64,000 nt of DNA, from NCBI GenBank assembly GCA_012729475.1, contig JAAYDB010000003.1, positions 1 to 64,000 of the forward strand, in the 5' to 3' direction. This DNA comes from Bacteroidota bacterium. Lineage in GTDB: Bacteria > Bacteroidota > Bacteroidia > Bacteroidales > VadinHA17. Within the stretch, counting starts at the first letter, position 1, and the number at the start of each line of letters is the position of its first letter. Position numbers and translations under genes: made by a program. Shown here one piece after another: positions 16,411 through 25,649 of this stretch. Below the pieces are notes generated by a model that was not told the origin of the DNA, did no database searches, and worked only from the letters and a program-made list of their open reading frames with translations.

Positions 16411-19233
16411 ATGAAAAGACTGTCACGAATAATTCTTTTATCTCTTGCCGGACTTATTTTGCTGGTTATGGTTTTATTATTTACAGTTCCGGTTCTTTTC
16501 AAAGACAAGATCGGGACAAAGGTGGAGCAGGTGATCAATGAATCTGTTAATGCCAGTGTGAGTTTTGGCAGTTATAAACTCGGGTTTTTTAGAAATTTTC
16601 CAAATTTATCCTTTTCTCTTGATAAGCTTGCCATAGTTGGACAAGATGAGTTTGAGAATGATACACTGGCTGCTTTTGAATCTTTTGATATTGTATTCAA
16701 CCTCGGAAGTTTACTTAAAAAAAGTGGCTATGAGGTAAAGTCAATTATCCTTAACGAAGCCACAATGAATGCAATTTATCTTGAAGATGGAAAAGCAAAC
16801 TGGGATATTTTTAAAGAAAGTGCTGAACAAGAGGAGGAAGAAACAAACAGCGCAGAATCAGACCTTAAAATTCTGCTTAAAAAAGTTACTCTTTTGAACA
16901 GTTCTTTGTCATATATTGATAAAAGTTCGAATATGTCTGCCTTCATGAATGATATCAATTTTTATCTCAAAGGTGATATGTCCATGAGTGAAACAGATAT
17001 GGAGATAATTCTGAATGCAGGTGATGTGAGTTTTATTATGGATGGAATAAAATATCTTGACAAAGCAGTGGCAGAGTCAAGGATAGACCTTCTGGCTGAT
17101 CTTGAGAATATGCAATTCAGTCTGGGGGAAAATTATTTAGCCCTTAATGATCTGAAGCTTGGTTTTACTGGTGTTGTTGAAATGCCGGAAGATGATATCA
17201 GGACTGATATATCTTTTGAAACACAAAAGACTTCATTCAAAACACTGCTATCGCTTATTCCGGCAGTATTCATGAAAGATTTTGAAGAGCTGCAGACAAG
17301 TGGTGAATTTGCTCTTACGGGTTCTGCAATAGGTATTTACAGTGATGCTGATTCAACTTTACCGGATATTAATCTGAAACTCCGGGTTGACAATGGCTCG
17401 ATAAGTTATCCCTCCCTTCCAGAAGATATAACCAATATAAATATTAGTTTAGACCTGTTTGCAGATGGCAGAGACCCCGATAATACAACTCTTGATATTG
17501 ATGATTTTCACCTGGAGCTTGCAGATAATCCATTTGATTTTCATTTATCTCTGAGAACGCCAATAAGTGATCCCGATTTCAATGGTTCTATGATCGGGAA
17601 AATAGATCTTTCAGCTCTTACTAATGCAATACCTTTTGACAGCCTCGAACTATCAGGTACGATAGATATGTCGGTTATGATGAAAGGCAGGTTATCCATG
17701 ATAGAAAAAGAGGAATATGGAAATTTCCAGGCTTCGGGGAATCTGGGAATAATGAATATTCTGATAGCCATGACCGGATATCCTGAGGTGAATATTAAAG
17801 AAGCAGGTTTCGAATTTTCTCCTGCTTTTGCCGCTTTAACGAAAGCTGATTTAATGGTGGGAGAGAAGAGCGATATGAACCTGAGTGGCCGTCTTGAAAA
17901 TTATGTTCCATATCTTTTTAAGGACGGGATAATAAAGGGTAATATGACACTTATATCACAACAGATCGATGTTACTGATCTACTCGAAAGTATAGCAACA
18001 GATACAACACAGGTGGAAGATACAACATCTCTGGCCGTCATCAGGATACCTGAAAATATTGATTTTGATTTTAACGCTAGTATTAATAATCTTAATTACG
18101 GGAGTATTAACGCAAGAGAAATGAAAGGGCATATCATCATCCGTAATGGTGTACTTAATTTAAAAGAGACGGAGATGAATATTCTTGGAGGAATTATTGC
18201 TATGGATGCTGATTATGATACACGAGATTCACTTAAGCCGCTTATTAAGGCAGGGATGAGTATTCAAAACCTTGGAGTAAAGGATGCTTACAATACTTTT
18301 AACACTATTCAGAAGCTGGCGCCTGCAGCAGCCGGAGTTGATGGTAAGGTAAATGTGGAGATGAACTATGAAAGTCTGTTGGGAGGGAATATGATGCCAG
18401 TGGTTCATACCATTACAGGAGGTGGTAGTATCCGTTCTGATGAGATAACTCTGGTTACTTCTGCTGCTTACGATAAAATGAAGGAATTGCTTAAATTGGG
18501 AGATAATTTCACTAATGTATTCAAAGATATTAATGTCAGTTTTAATTTAAAAGATGGCAGAGTTTATGTTAAGCCCTTTGATACAAAAGTCGGGGATATC
18601 AAAATGAATATCAGTGGGGATCAGGGGATTGATCAGACTATGAATTATGTTATCAGGACAGAGATACCAAGATCGGCACTGGGCGGTTCTGTAAATTCTT
18701 TAATAGATAATCTTTCGTCCCAGGCCTCTGCTTTCGGACTGTCAATAAAGCCGGCTGATATCATGAAGATAAACTTAAAAGTTGGCGGTGTGTTTGGCAA
18801 ACCCGTTGTTACTCCGCTCCTGGGATCTTCTTCCGGTGATTCTGAGTCAATTGTCACTCAGTCAGGAGAAACAGTAAAAGAAGCAGTGGGAGCAACTATT
18901 GACAGTGGAAAGGACAGATTGAGAGAAGAAGCTGAAGAGAGAGGAGATGAATTAATAAGGGAAGCAGAGCTGCGGGCCCAACAACTGCGTGAAGAAGCAG
19001 CTACTGGGGCAGAAAAAATACGGAAGGAAGCTGATTTGCAGGCAGAAAATCTTGTCAGGGAGGCCTCTGATAAAGGCACTCTGGCTCGAATAGCTGCAGA
19101 AAGAGCTGCTGAAGCCCTTAGAAATGAAGCTGACAAAAAAGCTGCTCAACTAATAGAACAAGCTGATATTAAGGCAGATAAACTCATAGATGAAGCCCGG
19201 ATAAGAAAACAGGAAATGATAGAAAAAATCTGA
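16411..19233 (+). CDS. AsmA-like outer-membrane biogenesis/lipid-transfer protein with a coiled-coil tail
   Basis: The 940-residue protein starts with one membrane helix (IILLSLAGLILLVMVLLFTVPVLF), followed by the AsmA N-terminal motif VEQVINESVNASVSFGSYKL and a very long beta-rich periplasmic region. It resembles AsmA/TamB-like proteins, which form lipid-conducting grooves between the membranes. The AsmA C-terminal domain is visible around residues 600-800. The last 110 residues or so are unusual: a charged, alanine-rich helix with repeats such as EEAEERGDELIREAELRAQ and ADIKADKLIDEARIRKQEM. The gene is convergent with rplS (21 bases between stops) and appears monocistronic. Confidence 0.82.
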   Translation: MKRLSRIILLSLAGLILLVMVLLFTVPVLFKDKIGTKVEQVINESVNASVSFGSYKLGFFRNFPNLSFSLDKLAIVGQDEFENDTLAAFESFDIVFNLGSLLKKSGYEVKSIILNEATMNAIYLEDGKANWDIFKESAEQEEEETNSAESDLKILLKKVTLLNSSLSYIDKSSNMSAFMNDINFYLKGDMSMSETDMEIILNAGDVSFIMDGIKYLDKAVAESRIDLLADLENMQFSLGENYLALNDLKLGFTGVVEMPEDDIRTDISFETQKTSFKTLLSLIPAVFMKDFEELQTSGEFALTGSAIGIYSDADSTLPDINLKLRVDNGSISYPSLPEDITNINISLDLFADGRDPDNTTLDIDDFHLELADNPFDFHLSLRTPISDPDFNGSMIGKIDLSALTNAIPFDSLELSGTIDMSVMMKGRLSMIEKEEYGNFQASGNLGIMNILIAMTGYPEVNIKEAGFEFSPAFAALTKADLMVGEKSDMNLSGRLENYVPYLFKDGIIKGNMTLISQQIDVTDLLESIATDTTQVEDTTSLAVIRIPENIDFDFNASINNLNYGSINAREMKGHIIIRNGVLNLKETEMNILGGIIAMDADYDTRDSLKPLIKAGMSIQNLGVKDAYNTFNTIQKLAPAAAGVDGKVNVEMNYESLLGGNMMPVVHTITGGGSIRSDEITLVTSAAYDKMKELLKLGDNFTNVFKDINVSFNLKDGRVYVKPFDTKVGDIKMNISGDQGIDQTMNYVIRTEIPRSALGGSVNSLIDNLSSQASAFGLSIKPADIMKINLKVGGVFGKPVVTPLLGSSSGDSESIVTQSGETVKEAVGATIDSGKDRLREEAEERGDELIREAELRAQQLREEAATGAEKIRKEADLQAENLVREASDKGTLARIAAERAAEALRNEADKKAAQLIEQADIKADKLIDEARIRKQEMIEKI

Positions 19234-19254
19234 TAAGGAAATATTTGTTCCTGC

Positions 19255-19611
19255 TTAGAATTTTCTTTCTTTTATTCTGGCTTTTTTACCTGTCAGATTG
19301 CGCAGATAAAAAATTCTTGCACGACGAACTTTACCGTGCTTGTTAACCTCTATCTTGTCAATGAATGGGGATGAAACAGGGAAAATCCTTTCAACTCCTA
19401 CATTGCCCGACATCTTTCTGACAGTAAAAGTAGCAGTATGACTACTTCCGGATCTTTGTATCACTACTCCACGGAACTGCTGAATTCTTTCCTTGTTTCC
19501 TTCTTTTATTTTGTAGTGAACCGTAATGGTATCTCCAGCTATGAATTTTGGAAACTGTTTTTCAACAGCCAGTTCATTTTCAACAACATTCATCAGATTC
19601 ATCTCGAACAA
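19255..19611 (-). CDS. rplS: 50S ribosomal protein L19
   Basis: The 118-residue protein matches bacterial L19 along its length: [52 protein letters not shown] and [20 protein letters not shown]. It is part of the 50S subunit at the interface with the 30S. Here it stands alone, without the rpsP-rimM-trmD neighbours found in many other phyla. A matching promoter is upstream. Confidence 0.97.
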   Translation of the reverse strand: MFEMNLMNVVENELAVEKQFPKFIAGDTITVHYKIKEGNKERIQQFRGVVIQRSGSSHTATFTVRKMSGNVGVERIFPVSSPFIDKIEVNKHGKVRRARIFYLRNLTGKKARIKERKF

Positions 19612-19651
19612 TATTTCACGTTATTAAATATAACTCTTTTAAAATCGGACG

Positions 19652-19683
19652 CAAATGTATAAATAATATTTGAAAATACACAA
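19652..19683 (-). promoter_or_regulatory. Promoter of rplS
   Basis: On the minus strand a TTG (19681-19683) is followed after 21 bases by TACATTTG (19652-19659), a full TAnnTTTG match. It lies about 40 bases upstream of the rplS ATG at 19611. Confidence 0.5.
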
Positions 19684-19800
19684 TCAGTGATAATTATTAC
19701 ATATAAAACAACAAATATTAATACGACTATTTAATATGCTTTCGAAAGATCAAAATACATATTGACAGTCTTTTGTCTTTCTCCAAAGTATATTATTGGT

Positions 19801-21534
19801 TCAATGTCCGGATGCATCTGCAGGCATAAGTAATTTATCACCTGTATCCTGAATAACTGCTTTTTTCCACTTTTCTGAATATCCGGGCTGTGAAGGCATC
19901 ACAGGATAACCTGTTTCTGTTCTTTCAAACTCCCCGTCTCTTTCTTTTTTAATATTTCCGTCGATATATTTTACAAGCAGGTATTCGCTTAGTTGTTTCC
20001 ATTGTGTGAAGGTATTTTGTGCTGTCTTGAGGGAATATTCTGTAAGGTAGTCCCGGGCTTTCCATACATCATCTTCATAGAGTTTAACTGCCTCGGCGTC
20101 AGTTTTTTCTGTTTCAGAAATATATGATGATTCAAGTTGCTTTTGTAATTTTATTGCATCAGCACTCATCATGTCATAACGTGAGTAGCACATATTTGCT
20201 ACAAGGTTGAAGAGCCAGAATGCTGAAGTTGGCGAGTAGGTATTAAGGTCACCGTTACCTTTTTCAAAGCACTCAGGTATCTCAGTGATACCGCAATACA
20301 TAGGATTAAACACTGTTGTTCCCGCATCATCGACACCAAACCAGAAAATACCTCCTATAGGATCAGGAAGCCAGTTTCTTGATTCTGCTACAAAGACAAA
20401 ACCTGTTTGTTGTGTGGCTGTAGCTCTTTCATTGGTATATTCCCTTCCTTCAGGATCATCAGAGAGTGTCCATGAGAGTGGTCGCCAGCGGTAGGGACAT
20501 CCAAAAGATCCTGCACCAATATCAAGACGCATATCAAGAGGTGTTCCTTCCAAATGATCACGCATGAAATTCATCATATCATAATTTGAAATCTTACGAT
20601 CAGGTTTTATCCATAAAGGCATTCTTTGACTGAGATCATGCCCTGTGGCATAATTATAATACTGTTCCATATCATCATTGACTGCATTGAAAAAAGCCCA
20701 TACGCGAATTTCACAATATCTTGCACCAGAAAAAGTTATTGGGTTGTAAGTATCAGAAAAACTAAAATCGCTATCACTTCCTTCATAAAGATTATTAGCT
20801 CTTGCAACATCAATGACGTCATAAGAATAGACACATTCAACAGCTGGATCAGATATTCTTCTGAGATCTTTAGAAGTAATTGCTATACTGTTTCTTTTTC
20901 CGGTTGCAAGAGGAAAGGTTTGTATTCTTGCCTGGTTAGCATGAGCCGACACATATCCGTCAGGTATAAGACGTGCTACCCATACTGCACCTTTATTGCC
21001 CGGTCCTTTGCCTATTAATTCAAATATCCATACCTCATTGGGATCGGATATGGAAAATGATTCACCTGTACTTGCATATCCGTATTCCGATAGTAATTCT
21101 GACATGACTTTTATAGCCTCCCTCGCATTTCTTGCTCTTTGAAGAGTGATGTAGATAAGGCTTCCGTAATCAATTATGCCCTCAGGATCAATAAGGCTCT
21201 CAATACCTGTATAGGTTGTTTCTCCTATTGCCAGTTGATGTTCATTCATGTTTCCTATAACTGAATATGTATGTGGCACCTGTTTTATTTTTCCCAGAAA
21301 TCTGTTAGTGTCCCATTCATATACATCAAGCATAGCTCCTGCAGGATAATCTCTTGCAGGCCAGTAATATAGTTCTCCATACAGAACATGTGAATCAGCA
21401 GAGTACGAGATCATCGTTGATCCGTTAACAGAAGCTCCCCGGGTAATGAGTAAATTTGTACAGGCAAAAACATTCTCACTTGTAATAAAAACTCCGAGGA
21501 TTATCCCTAAAAGCATTATCGTATATCTTCTCAT
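19801..21534 (-). CDS. C69-family dipeptidase (exported)
   Basis: The 577-residue protein has a signal peptide (TIMLLGIILGVFITSENVFA) directly followed by CTNLLITRGASVNGSTMISY. C25 becomes the N-terminal nucleophile after processing, as in peptidase family C69/U34. Typical features follow: NEHQLAIGETTYTG, FSISDPNEVWIFELIGKG, WVARLIPDGYVSAHANQARI and PYRWRPLSW. It should cleave dipeptides in the periplasm. It is flanked by long AT-rich gaps and seems to be its own transcript. Confidence 0.88.
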   Translation of the reverse strand: MRRYTIMLLGIILGVFITSENVFACTNLLITRGASVNGSTMISYSADSHVLYGELYYWPARDYPAGAMLDVYEWDTNRFLGKIKQVPHTYSVIGNMNEHQLAIGETTYTGIESLIDPEGIIDYGSLIYITLQRARNAREAIKVMSELLSEYGYASTGESFSISDPNEVWIFELIGKGPGNKGAVWVARLIPDGYVSAHANQARIQTFPLATGKRNSIAITSKDLRRISDPAVECVYSYDVIDVARANNLYEGSDSDFSFSDTYNPITFSGARYCEIRVWAFFNAVNDDMEQYYNYATGHDLSQRMPLWIKPDRKISNYDMMNFMRDHLEGTPLDMRLDIGAGSFGCPYRWRPLSWTLSDDPEGREYTNERATATQQTGFVFVAESRNWLPDPIGGIFWFGVDDAGTTVFNPMYCGITEIPECFEKGNGDLNTYSPTSAFWLFNLVANMCYSRYDMMSADAIKLQKQLESSYISETEKTDAEAVKLYEDDVWKARDYLTEYSLKTAQNTFTQWKQLSEYLLVKYIDGNIKKERDGEFERTETGYPVMPSQPGYSEKWKKAVIQDTGDKLLMPADASGH

Positions 21535-22025
21535 AGTAAAAAGTATTATTGTCAGTTATTATTATCAATTAAAACATATCTGCCAGGTTAATATCTAATA
21601 TTCCTGTTCACCGTCATTATTATACAGGAAGTCAAATCACAGACCATCATGGAAGTCCTGCACGTCCCTGGTTCATTTCTTTTTATCTGATCGCAGGATT
21701 CTCCGTATCCTTATGTGTCGTTTTGTTTTTCCGGTTATTTAAATATATAATTCTTATATCAGCAATTACTTCTGATCACTGTATAGTAATGCATCTTATG
21801 CAAAGATAAGATGTCGATGCTAAATTCAAAGTGATATCTTTTCAATTTGGTCTTTATGCTTAGTGTTTTTTTTAATCTGATTACTAATTGTTTATATCAT
21901 TGTAATTGCTGGTTCTCCCTTAAAACCAATTCTTTTAAGATAAAAAGATAATAATTATACTTTTTTCAGTTTCATCATTCAGGATTGCAAATTTTTAAGT
22001 ATACTTGCTAATAAAACTCATACTT
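21535..22025. other. Long divergent intergenic region
   Basis: The 491 bases between the divergent C69 dipeptidase and nucleotidyltransferase genes have no credible gene. A hairpin with 8-base arms CATCTTAT (21792-21799) and ATAAGATG (21806-21813) and a 6-base loop is the only clear structure. One open frame of 69 codons (about 21573-21782) encodes a hydrophobic stretch but lacks a proper start. I found no full TAnnTTTG promoter. Confidence 0.5.
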
Positions 22026-22925
22026 ATGAAACCATCAATATTAGTACTGGCAGCGGGAATGGGAAGCCGTTACGGGGGAAATAAACAGCTTGATGAAGTT
22101 GGACCTGCAGGGGAGACAATAATAGACTATTCTATATATGATGCAATTCGGGCAGGATTTGGGAAAATCGTATTTGTTATCCGTCATGATATTGAAGAAC
22201 AGGTCAAAGAGCGTTTTGTCGATAAATTAAAGGATAAAATTGAAGTTGAATATGTTTTTCAGGAAATAACCGATCTGCCGGAGGGAGTAAAGGTGTCTGC
22301 GGAAAGATCGAAACCCTGGGGTACGAGCCACGCAATACTGGTAGCTGAAGATAAGATTAAGGAGCCTTTTGGCGTAATTAACTCAGATGATTATTATGGA
22401 GTCGAGTCATTCAGGATACTTTATGATTTTCTTACCTCTGACACTGATCCCAATTCATATACTATTATCGGATATAAACTGGGCAATACTCTTTCTGATC
22501 ACGGAACAGTTAACAGAGGTATATGCAGGGTAGGAGATAACGGACTTCTTCAGGATATTGTGGAAACCAGACAAATTCAAAAGACAGAAACAGGAGCAAA
22601 AGCTCCCGGTGCTGATGGGAATGATTTGCTTTTAAGTGGTGATGAGGTTGTTTCTATGAATTTATTCGGTTTTAAGCCATCAGTTTATGAATACCTGGGA
22701 GAGGAGTTCAGGAATTTTATTGATAGTAAGGGTATGGACCTGAAGTCTGAACTGGATATTCCCACATCACTTGATAAATTTGTTAAGAATGGGGATATTA
22801 AAATTAATGTACTGATGAGTGGTGAAAAATGGTTTGGAGTTACATACAGGGACGATAAGCCTTTCGTTGTGGAAAACATAAAAAAGATGATCAGAAGAGG
22901 TATTTATCCGGCAAGGATATATTGA
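22026..22925 (+). CDS. Sugar-phosphate nucleotidyltransferase-like protein
   Basis: The 299-residue protein opens with the nucleotidyltransferase signature ILVLAAGMGSRYGGNKQLDE, followed by GETIIDYSIYDAIRAGFGKI and a metal-binding segment VINSDDYYG. This is the NTP_transferase fold found in glucose-1-phosphate and related enzymes. The substrate is not evident and no sugar pathway genes are adjacent. I start at the ATG at 22026; a TTG at 22005 in the same frame is not needed. The gene is convergent with the M23 peptidase gene (4 bases between stops). Confidence 0.8.
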   Translation: MKPSILVLAAGMGSRYGGNKQLDEVGPAGETIIDYSIYDAIRAGFGKIVFVIRHDIEEQVKERFVDKLKDKIEVEYVFQEITDLPEGVKVSAERSKPWGTSHAILVAEDKIKEPFGVINSDDYYGVESFRILYDFLTSDTDPNSYTIIGYKLGNTLSDHGTVNRGICRVGDNGLLQDIVETRQIQKTETGAKAPGADGNDLLLSGDEVVSMNLFGFKPSVYEYLGEEFRNFIDSKGMDLKSELDIPTSLDKFVKNGDIKINVLMSGEKWFGVTYRDDKPFVVENIKKMIRRGIYPARIY

Positions 22926-22929
22926 ATTA

Positions 22930-24657
22930 TCACCACTTAAAATCACATTTAAATATGCTCTGATTGTCTTTGTTGTCAGTTACCTTCAGTTCAAGTGTGT
23001 GGTTGCAGTTTGCCGGAATCCGGTCAGGATCAAATTCACAAATAATTAAATTATTTTTCTGGTCGTATTCAAAAAGAGTCCATCGTCCGTCAATAAGGGG
23101 TTCATAACTCTTAATTCCCGAAAGATCATCACTGATCTTTATTTTCATTTTACTGTTTCGCGAAAAATTATGACCTGACGAAAACCCTACCGGAACAATT
23201 GAAGGGGCTGTCGTGTCAGCAGAGATACTGAACATACCGAATGTTGGAGAATCAGCTGTGAAGTAGCCATCTGAATACGTTGTTTTTAATCCCCCCATTA
23301 TCTTTTTATTGTTGAATAATTGCACAATCATCATTTTTGATTCCAGCCCTTCAGGTATGGAATCCGGCTTTATTGACAAAGAAAAAGGCTTATGCACAGG
23401 GGTGTATATGTTATGAATATGGTGAATTTCAGAAAACATGCCATTGATACAATCTTCCTTTTTATATGTAAAACCAATAGTGTCGTAAAGACAACCTGCC
23501 GGTACATTAACAAAAATATCCTCAGCCCTGAATGTGTTTGATTTAGTATAATCCATATATACTTTATTCTTATCAACAGGATAGCTATTTTTATCAGACT
23601 GAGTTTCCTGATCTCCCTGAACATAAAAATTAAGTGTGGATACATTACCATGAACATCGGAGATAATTATTTCTATCTTATATTCTCTGTCCTCATTGAA
23701 ATTAAATATTCCTCTGTTCACCTTATTTGAATACAGGCTCAGTTTATCATTAGGGAGAACATAAGTCTTCTGTATACGGATGTTTTCCTTCAGGTATGTC
23801 TCATAGTCAATATGGCTGTTAATGTATTTGGTTTCGTTAAAAGAAAAAATATCCATCACATAATTATATATGGAAACGGAGTCTATTTTAAGCTCTATTG
23901 AATATATTCCGCATTTATTATGACTGTCATTAAGCCGGTCAAAAGACTGAATTCCGAAACCTGCGGGTCCGTATATTTTGACAGTTCTGGAAGCAGGAAT
24001 GTAATATTTACCTTTTCCTCCTGCCACTTTTATTATCGCCGGCTTATTTTCGTCGTTGACTCTGGAGGACCTGTTGATGGGATATATGGCAAGTCTTTCT
24101 ATCACTGGTTCAATATCATCACTTGCTCCAAATTCAAAGAGGAGTGGGTTAATAGGTTTTTCAGAATCAGATTTTCTTATTTCATAATGCAGATGGGGTC
24201 CGGATGAACTCCCTGTATTACCCGACCAGGCTATAAGATCACCCTGTTTAACAGAAAATCTGTTTTTTGGGGGAAAGAGATTGACAGTAAAACTCTTATT
24301 ATTATATTGTTGTTGCCTGACATATCTCTCCACATCCGGAGTAAAACGGTCAAGATGTCCGTATACAGTTGAATATCCTGAAGGATGGCGAAGGTAAAGA
24401 GCTTTTCCAAACCCGCCAGGAGATACCGCAATACGGTATATATATCCATCTGCAGCTGCAATAATCTCTTTCCCGGTAACTCCCTGGGTCTTAATGTCCA
24501 CTCCCGAGTGGAAATGATCACTTCTAAGCTCGCCGAAATTAGCAGAGAAGGAAAGAGGTATGTTTACTGGAGAAATAAACATCGCCCTGTCATCTGTTAT
24601 GTCATCAGGTATGTTTAAAAATAAAATACTGAAAATAAAAAATCGGATAAGTAACAT
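22930..24657 (-). CDS. M23-family metallopeptidase (LytM-like)
   Basis: The 575-residue protein starts with a hydrophobic signal segment (LLIRFFIFSILFLNI). A LytM/M23 domain follows: HFHSGVDIKTQG provides HxxxD zinc ligands and GPHLHYEIRKS the HxH motif. The position near the N-terminus, followed by more than 400 residues of beta-rich domains, is a Bacteroidota arrangement. It should act on peptidoglycan cross-links in the periplasm or serve as a scaffold. The first ATG is at 24657. The gene is divergent from the zapB-like/zapA operon, which suggests a link with cell division. Confidence 0.85.
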   Translation of the reverse strand: MLLIRFFIFSILFLNIPDDITDDRAMFISPVNIPLSFSANFGELRSDHFHSGVDIKTQGVTGKEIIAAADGYIYRIAVSPGGFGKALYLRHPSGYSTVYGHLDRFTPDVERYVRQQQYNNKSFTVNLFPPKNRFSVKQGDLIAWSGNTGSSSGPHLHYEIRKSDSEKPINPLLFEFGASDDIEPVIERLAIYPINRSSRVNDENKPAIIKVAGGKGKYYIPASRTVKIYGPAGFGIQSFDRLNDSHNKCGIYSIELKIDSVSIYNYVMDIFSFNETKYINSHIDYETYLKENIRIQKTYVLPNDKLSLYSNKVNRGIFNFNEDREYKIEIIISDVHGNVSTLNFYVQGDQETQSDKNSYPVDKNKVYMDYTKSNTFRAEDIFVNVPAGCLYDTIGFTYKKEDCINGMFSEIHHIHNIYTPVHKPFSLSIKPDSIPEGLESKMMIVQLFNNKKIMGGLKTTYSDGYFTADSPTFGMFSISADTTAPSIVPVGFSSGHNFSRNSKMKIKISDDLSGIKSYEPLIDGRWTLFEYDQKNNLIICEFDPDRIPANCNHTLELKVTDNKDNQSIFKCDFKW

Positions 24658-24732
24658 CTGCAAATGTATTATTTTGTCAATTTACAAAACTATTCATCCC
24701 GTTCATATCGGCAAACTATTTGAACCTATTTT

Positions 24733-24762
24733 TTGAAAATATCGCTAACAATATTAACTTTG
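24733..24762 (+). promoter_or_regulatory. Promoter of the zapB-like/zapA/6S-like/rny cluster
   Basis: TTG at 24733-24735, then exactly 19 bases, then TAACTTTG at 24755-24762, a full TTG-N19-TAnnTTTG match. The ATG of the first gene is 16 bases downstream, so the leader is very short. Confidence 0.65.
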
Positions 24763-24777
24763 TATAAAGATTTGATT

Positions 24778-25071
24778 ATGTCCGGTCAGGGTGAGGAAGA
24801 ATTGAAGATTCTGAACATAAAGCTTGATGAATTGTTTAAAAGATATTATGACCTGAAGACCGAATGTATGACACTTAAGGTACGGAATGACCAATTGACA
24901 GGGAAGATTCAGGAACGTGACTTAAGGATAAAAGAATTGGAGAACAAATACGAACAGGTTAAATTATCAGGAGCACTGTTGGGAGAAGGAGAACATGCAG
25001 GGGAGGCAAGAAAGAAGATTACAGAGTTAGTGCGGGAAATTGACAGATGTGTTGCTCTTTTAAATAGATAA
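24778..25071 (+). CDS. Small coiled-coil protein, ZapB-like
   Basis: The 97-residue protein is almost entirely a charged coiled coil (ILNIKLDELFKRYYDLKTE and VRNDQLTGKIQERDLRIKEL). Its size and heptads recall the division factor ZapB. It lies 8 bases upstream of zapA, and a ZapA-ZapB pair acts on the FtsZ ring in other bacteria. The homology is not provable by eye, so the name rests on size, coiled coil and neighbour. The start is the ATG at 24778, not a TTG upstream that overlaps the promoter. Confidence 0.7.
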   Translation: MSGQGEEELKILNIKLDELFKRYYDLKTECMTLKVRNDQLTGKIQERDLRIKELENKYEQVKLSGALLGEGEHAGEARKKITELVREIDRCVALLNR

Positions 25072-25079
25072 AATATACA

Positions 25080-25373
25080 ATGGATGATAAGCTCTCTATC
25101 AGGGTCAATGTAGCAGACAGGTATTATCCATTGAAAGTGGAACCGGAAAATGAAGAGAAGATCAGGAAAGCTGCCAGGATGATCAATGAAAAGGTGTTGC
25201 AGTACAAACAACACTATAGTGACAAAGATGTACAGGATTATCTGGCAATGGCTGCACTTCAGTATGTGATAAAACTTACAGAAGAGGAAGAAAAGAAGAA
25301 TAATGATCATCTCCCGGAAGCCATTAAAGAACTGATCACTAAGATAGATCTGGTTCTTGAAACAAAAGAGTAA
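25080..25373 (+). CDS. zapA: Cell division protein ZapA
   Basis: The 97-residue protein has the ZapA pattern: a beta-rich N-terminal head (LSIRVNVADRYYPLKVEPEN), EEKIRKAARMINEKVLQY, DYLAMAALQYVIKL, and a helical tail for dimerisation. ZapA binds FtsZ and promotes filament bundling. It follows the ZapB-like gene by 8 bases in the same transcript. The next element downstream is a structured RNA, then rny. Confidence 0.85.
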   Translation: MDDKLSIRVNVADRYYPLKVEPENEEKIRKAARMINEKVLQYKQHYSDKDVQDYLAMAALQYVIKLTEEEEKKNNDHLPEAIKELITKIDLVLETKE

Positions 25374-25403
25374 CTGCGTTCTTTTACATAGCAAATGAAA
25401 TTG

Positions 25404-25603
25404 CCCGCATTGTTTCTTCATTCATTTTTGAAACTCAACAGTTAAAACTTTGGAGCGATCCTTAGTTCGTCAAGAACAGGCCGCATTCTGATTCGTCAGG
25501 ATTCCGCCGAAAGGCAGAACAGTGGAAGTTCGAAATGAATTAGTAGCACCAACCATGAATGATTGGGGTTTTATAAAATCTGGGGGAACTTTGCGGGTTT
25601 TTT
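25404..25603 (+). ncRNA. ssrS: Candidate 6S-like regulatory RNA between zapA and rny
   Basis: About 195 bases without a protein frame show clear RNA structure. CCCGCA at 25404-25409 pairs with TGCGGG at 25592-25597 as a closing stem, followed by a T run (to about 25603). Inside are GTTTC/GAAAC (25412-25416 with 25430-25434), a UUCG tetraloop hairpin CTGATTCGTCAG (25488-25499), and a GCC-GAAA-GGC tetraloop hairpin (25506-25515). CCAA/TTGG arms also occur near 25550-25565. A long rod closed by distant pairing is the 6S RNA architecture, and zapA followed by ssrS is the gene order known from E. coli. The identity is inferred, not proven. It could also be an rny leader element. Confidence 0.6.
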
Positions 25604-25649
25604 ATTTATATATAATTAATTACACTTATACAATATAACACTATATATC

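Noticed and set aside
21573..21782. Open frame of 69 codons with a hydrophobic stretch in the gap before the nucleotidyltransferase
   Set aside because: There is no ATG/GTG/TTG at a sensible place and no upstream signal; probably a chance frame in AT-rich DNA.
24909..25421. Minus-strand ORF of 170 codons opposite zapA
   Set aside because: It is fully antisense to the ZapB-like and ZapA genes and rich in Phe/Leu/His as expected for a shadow frame.
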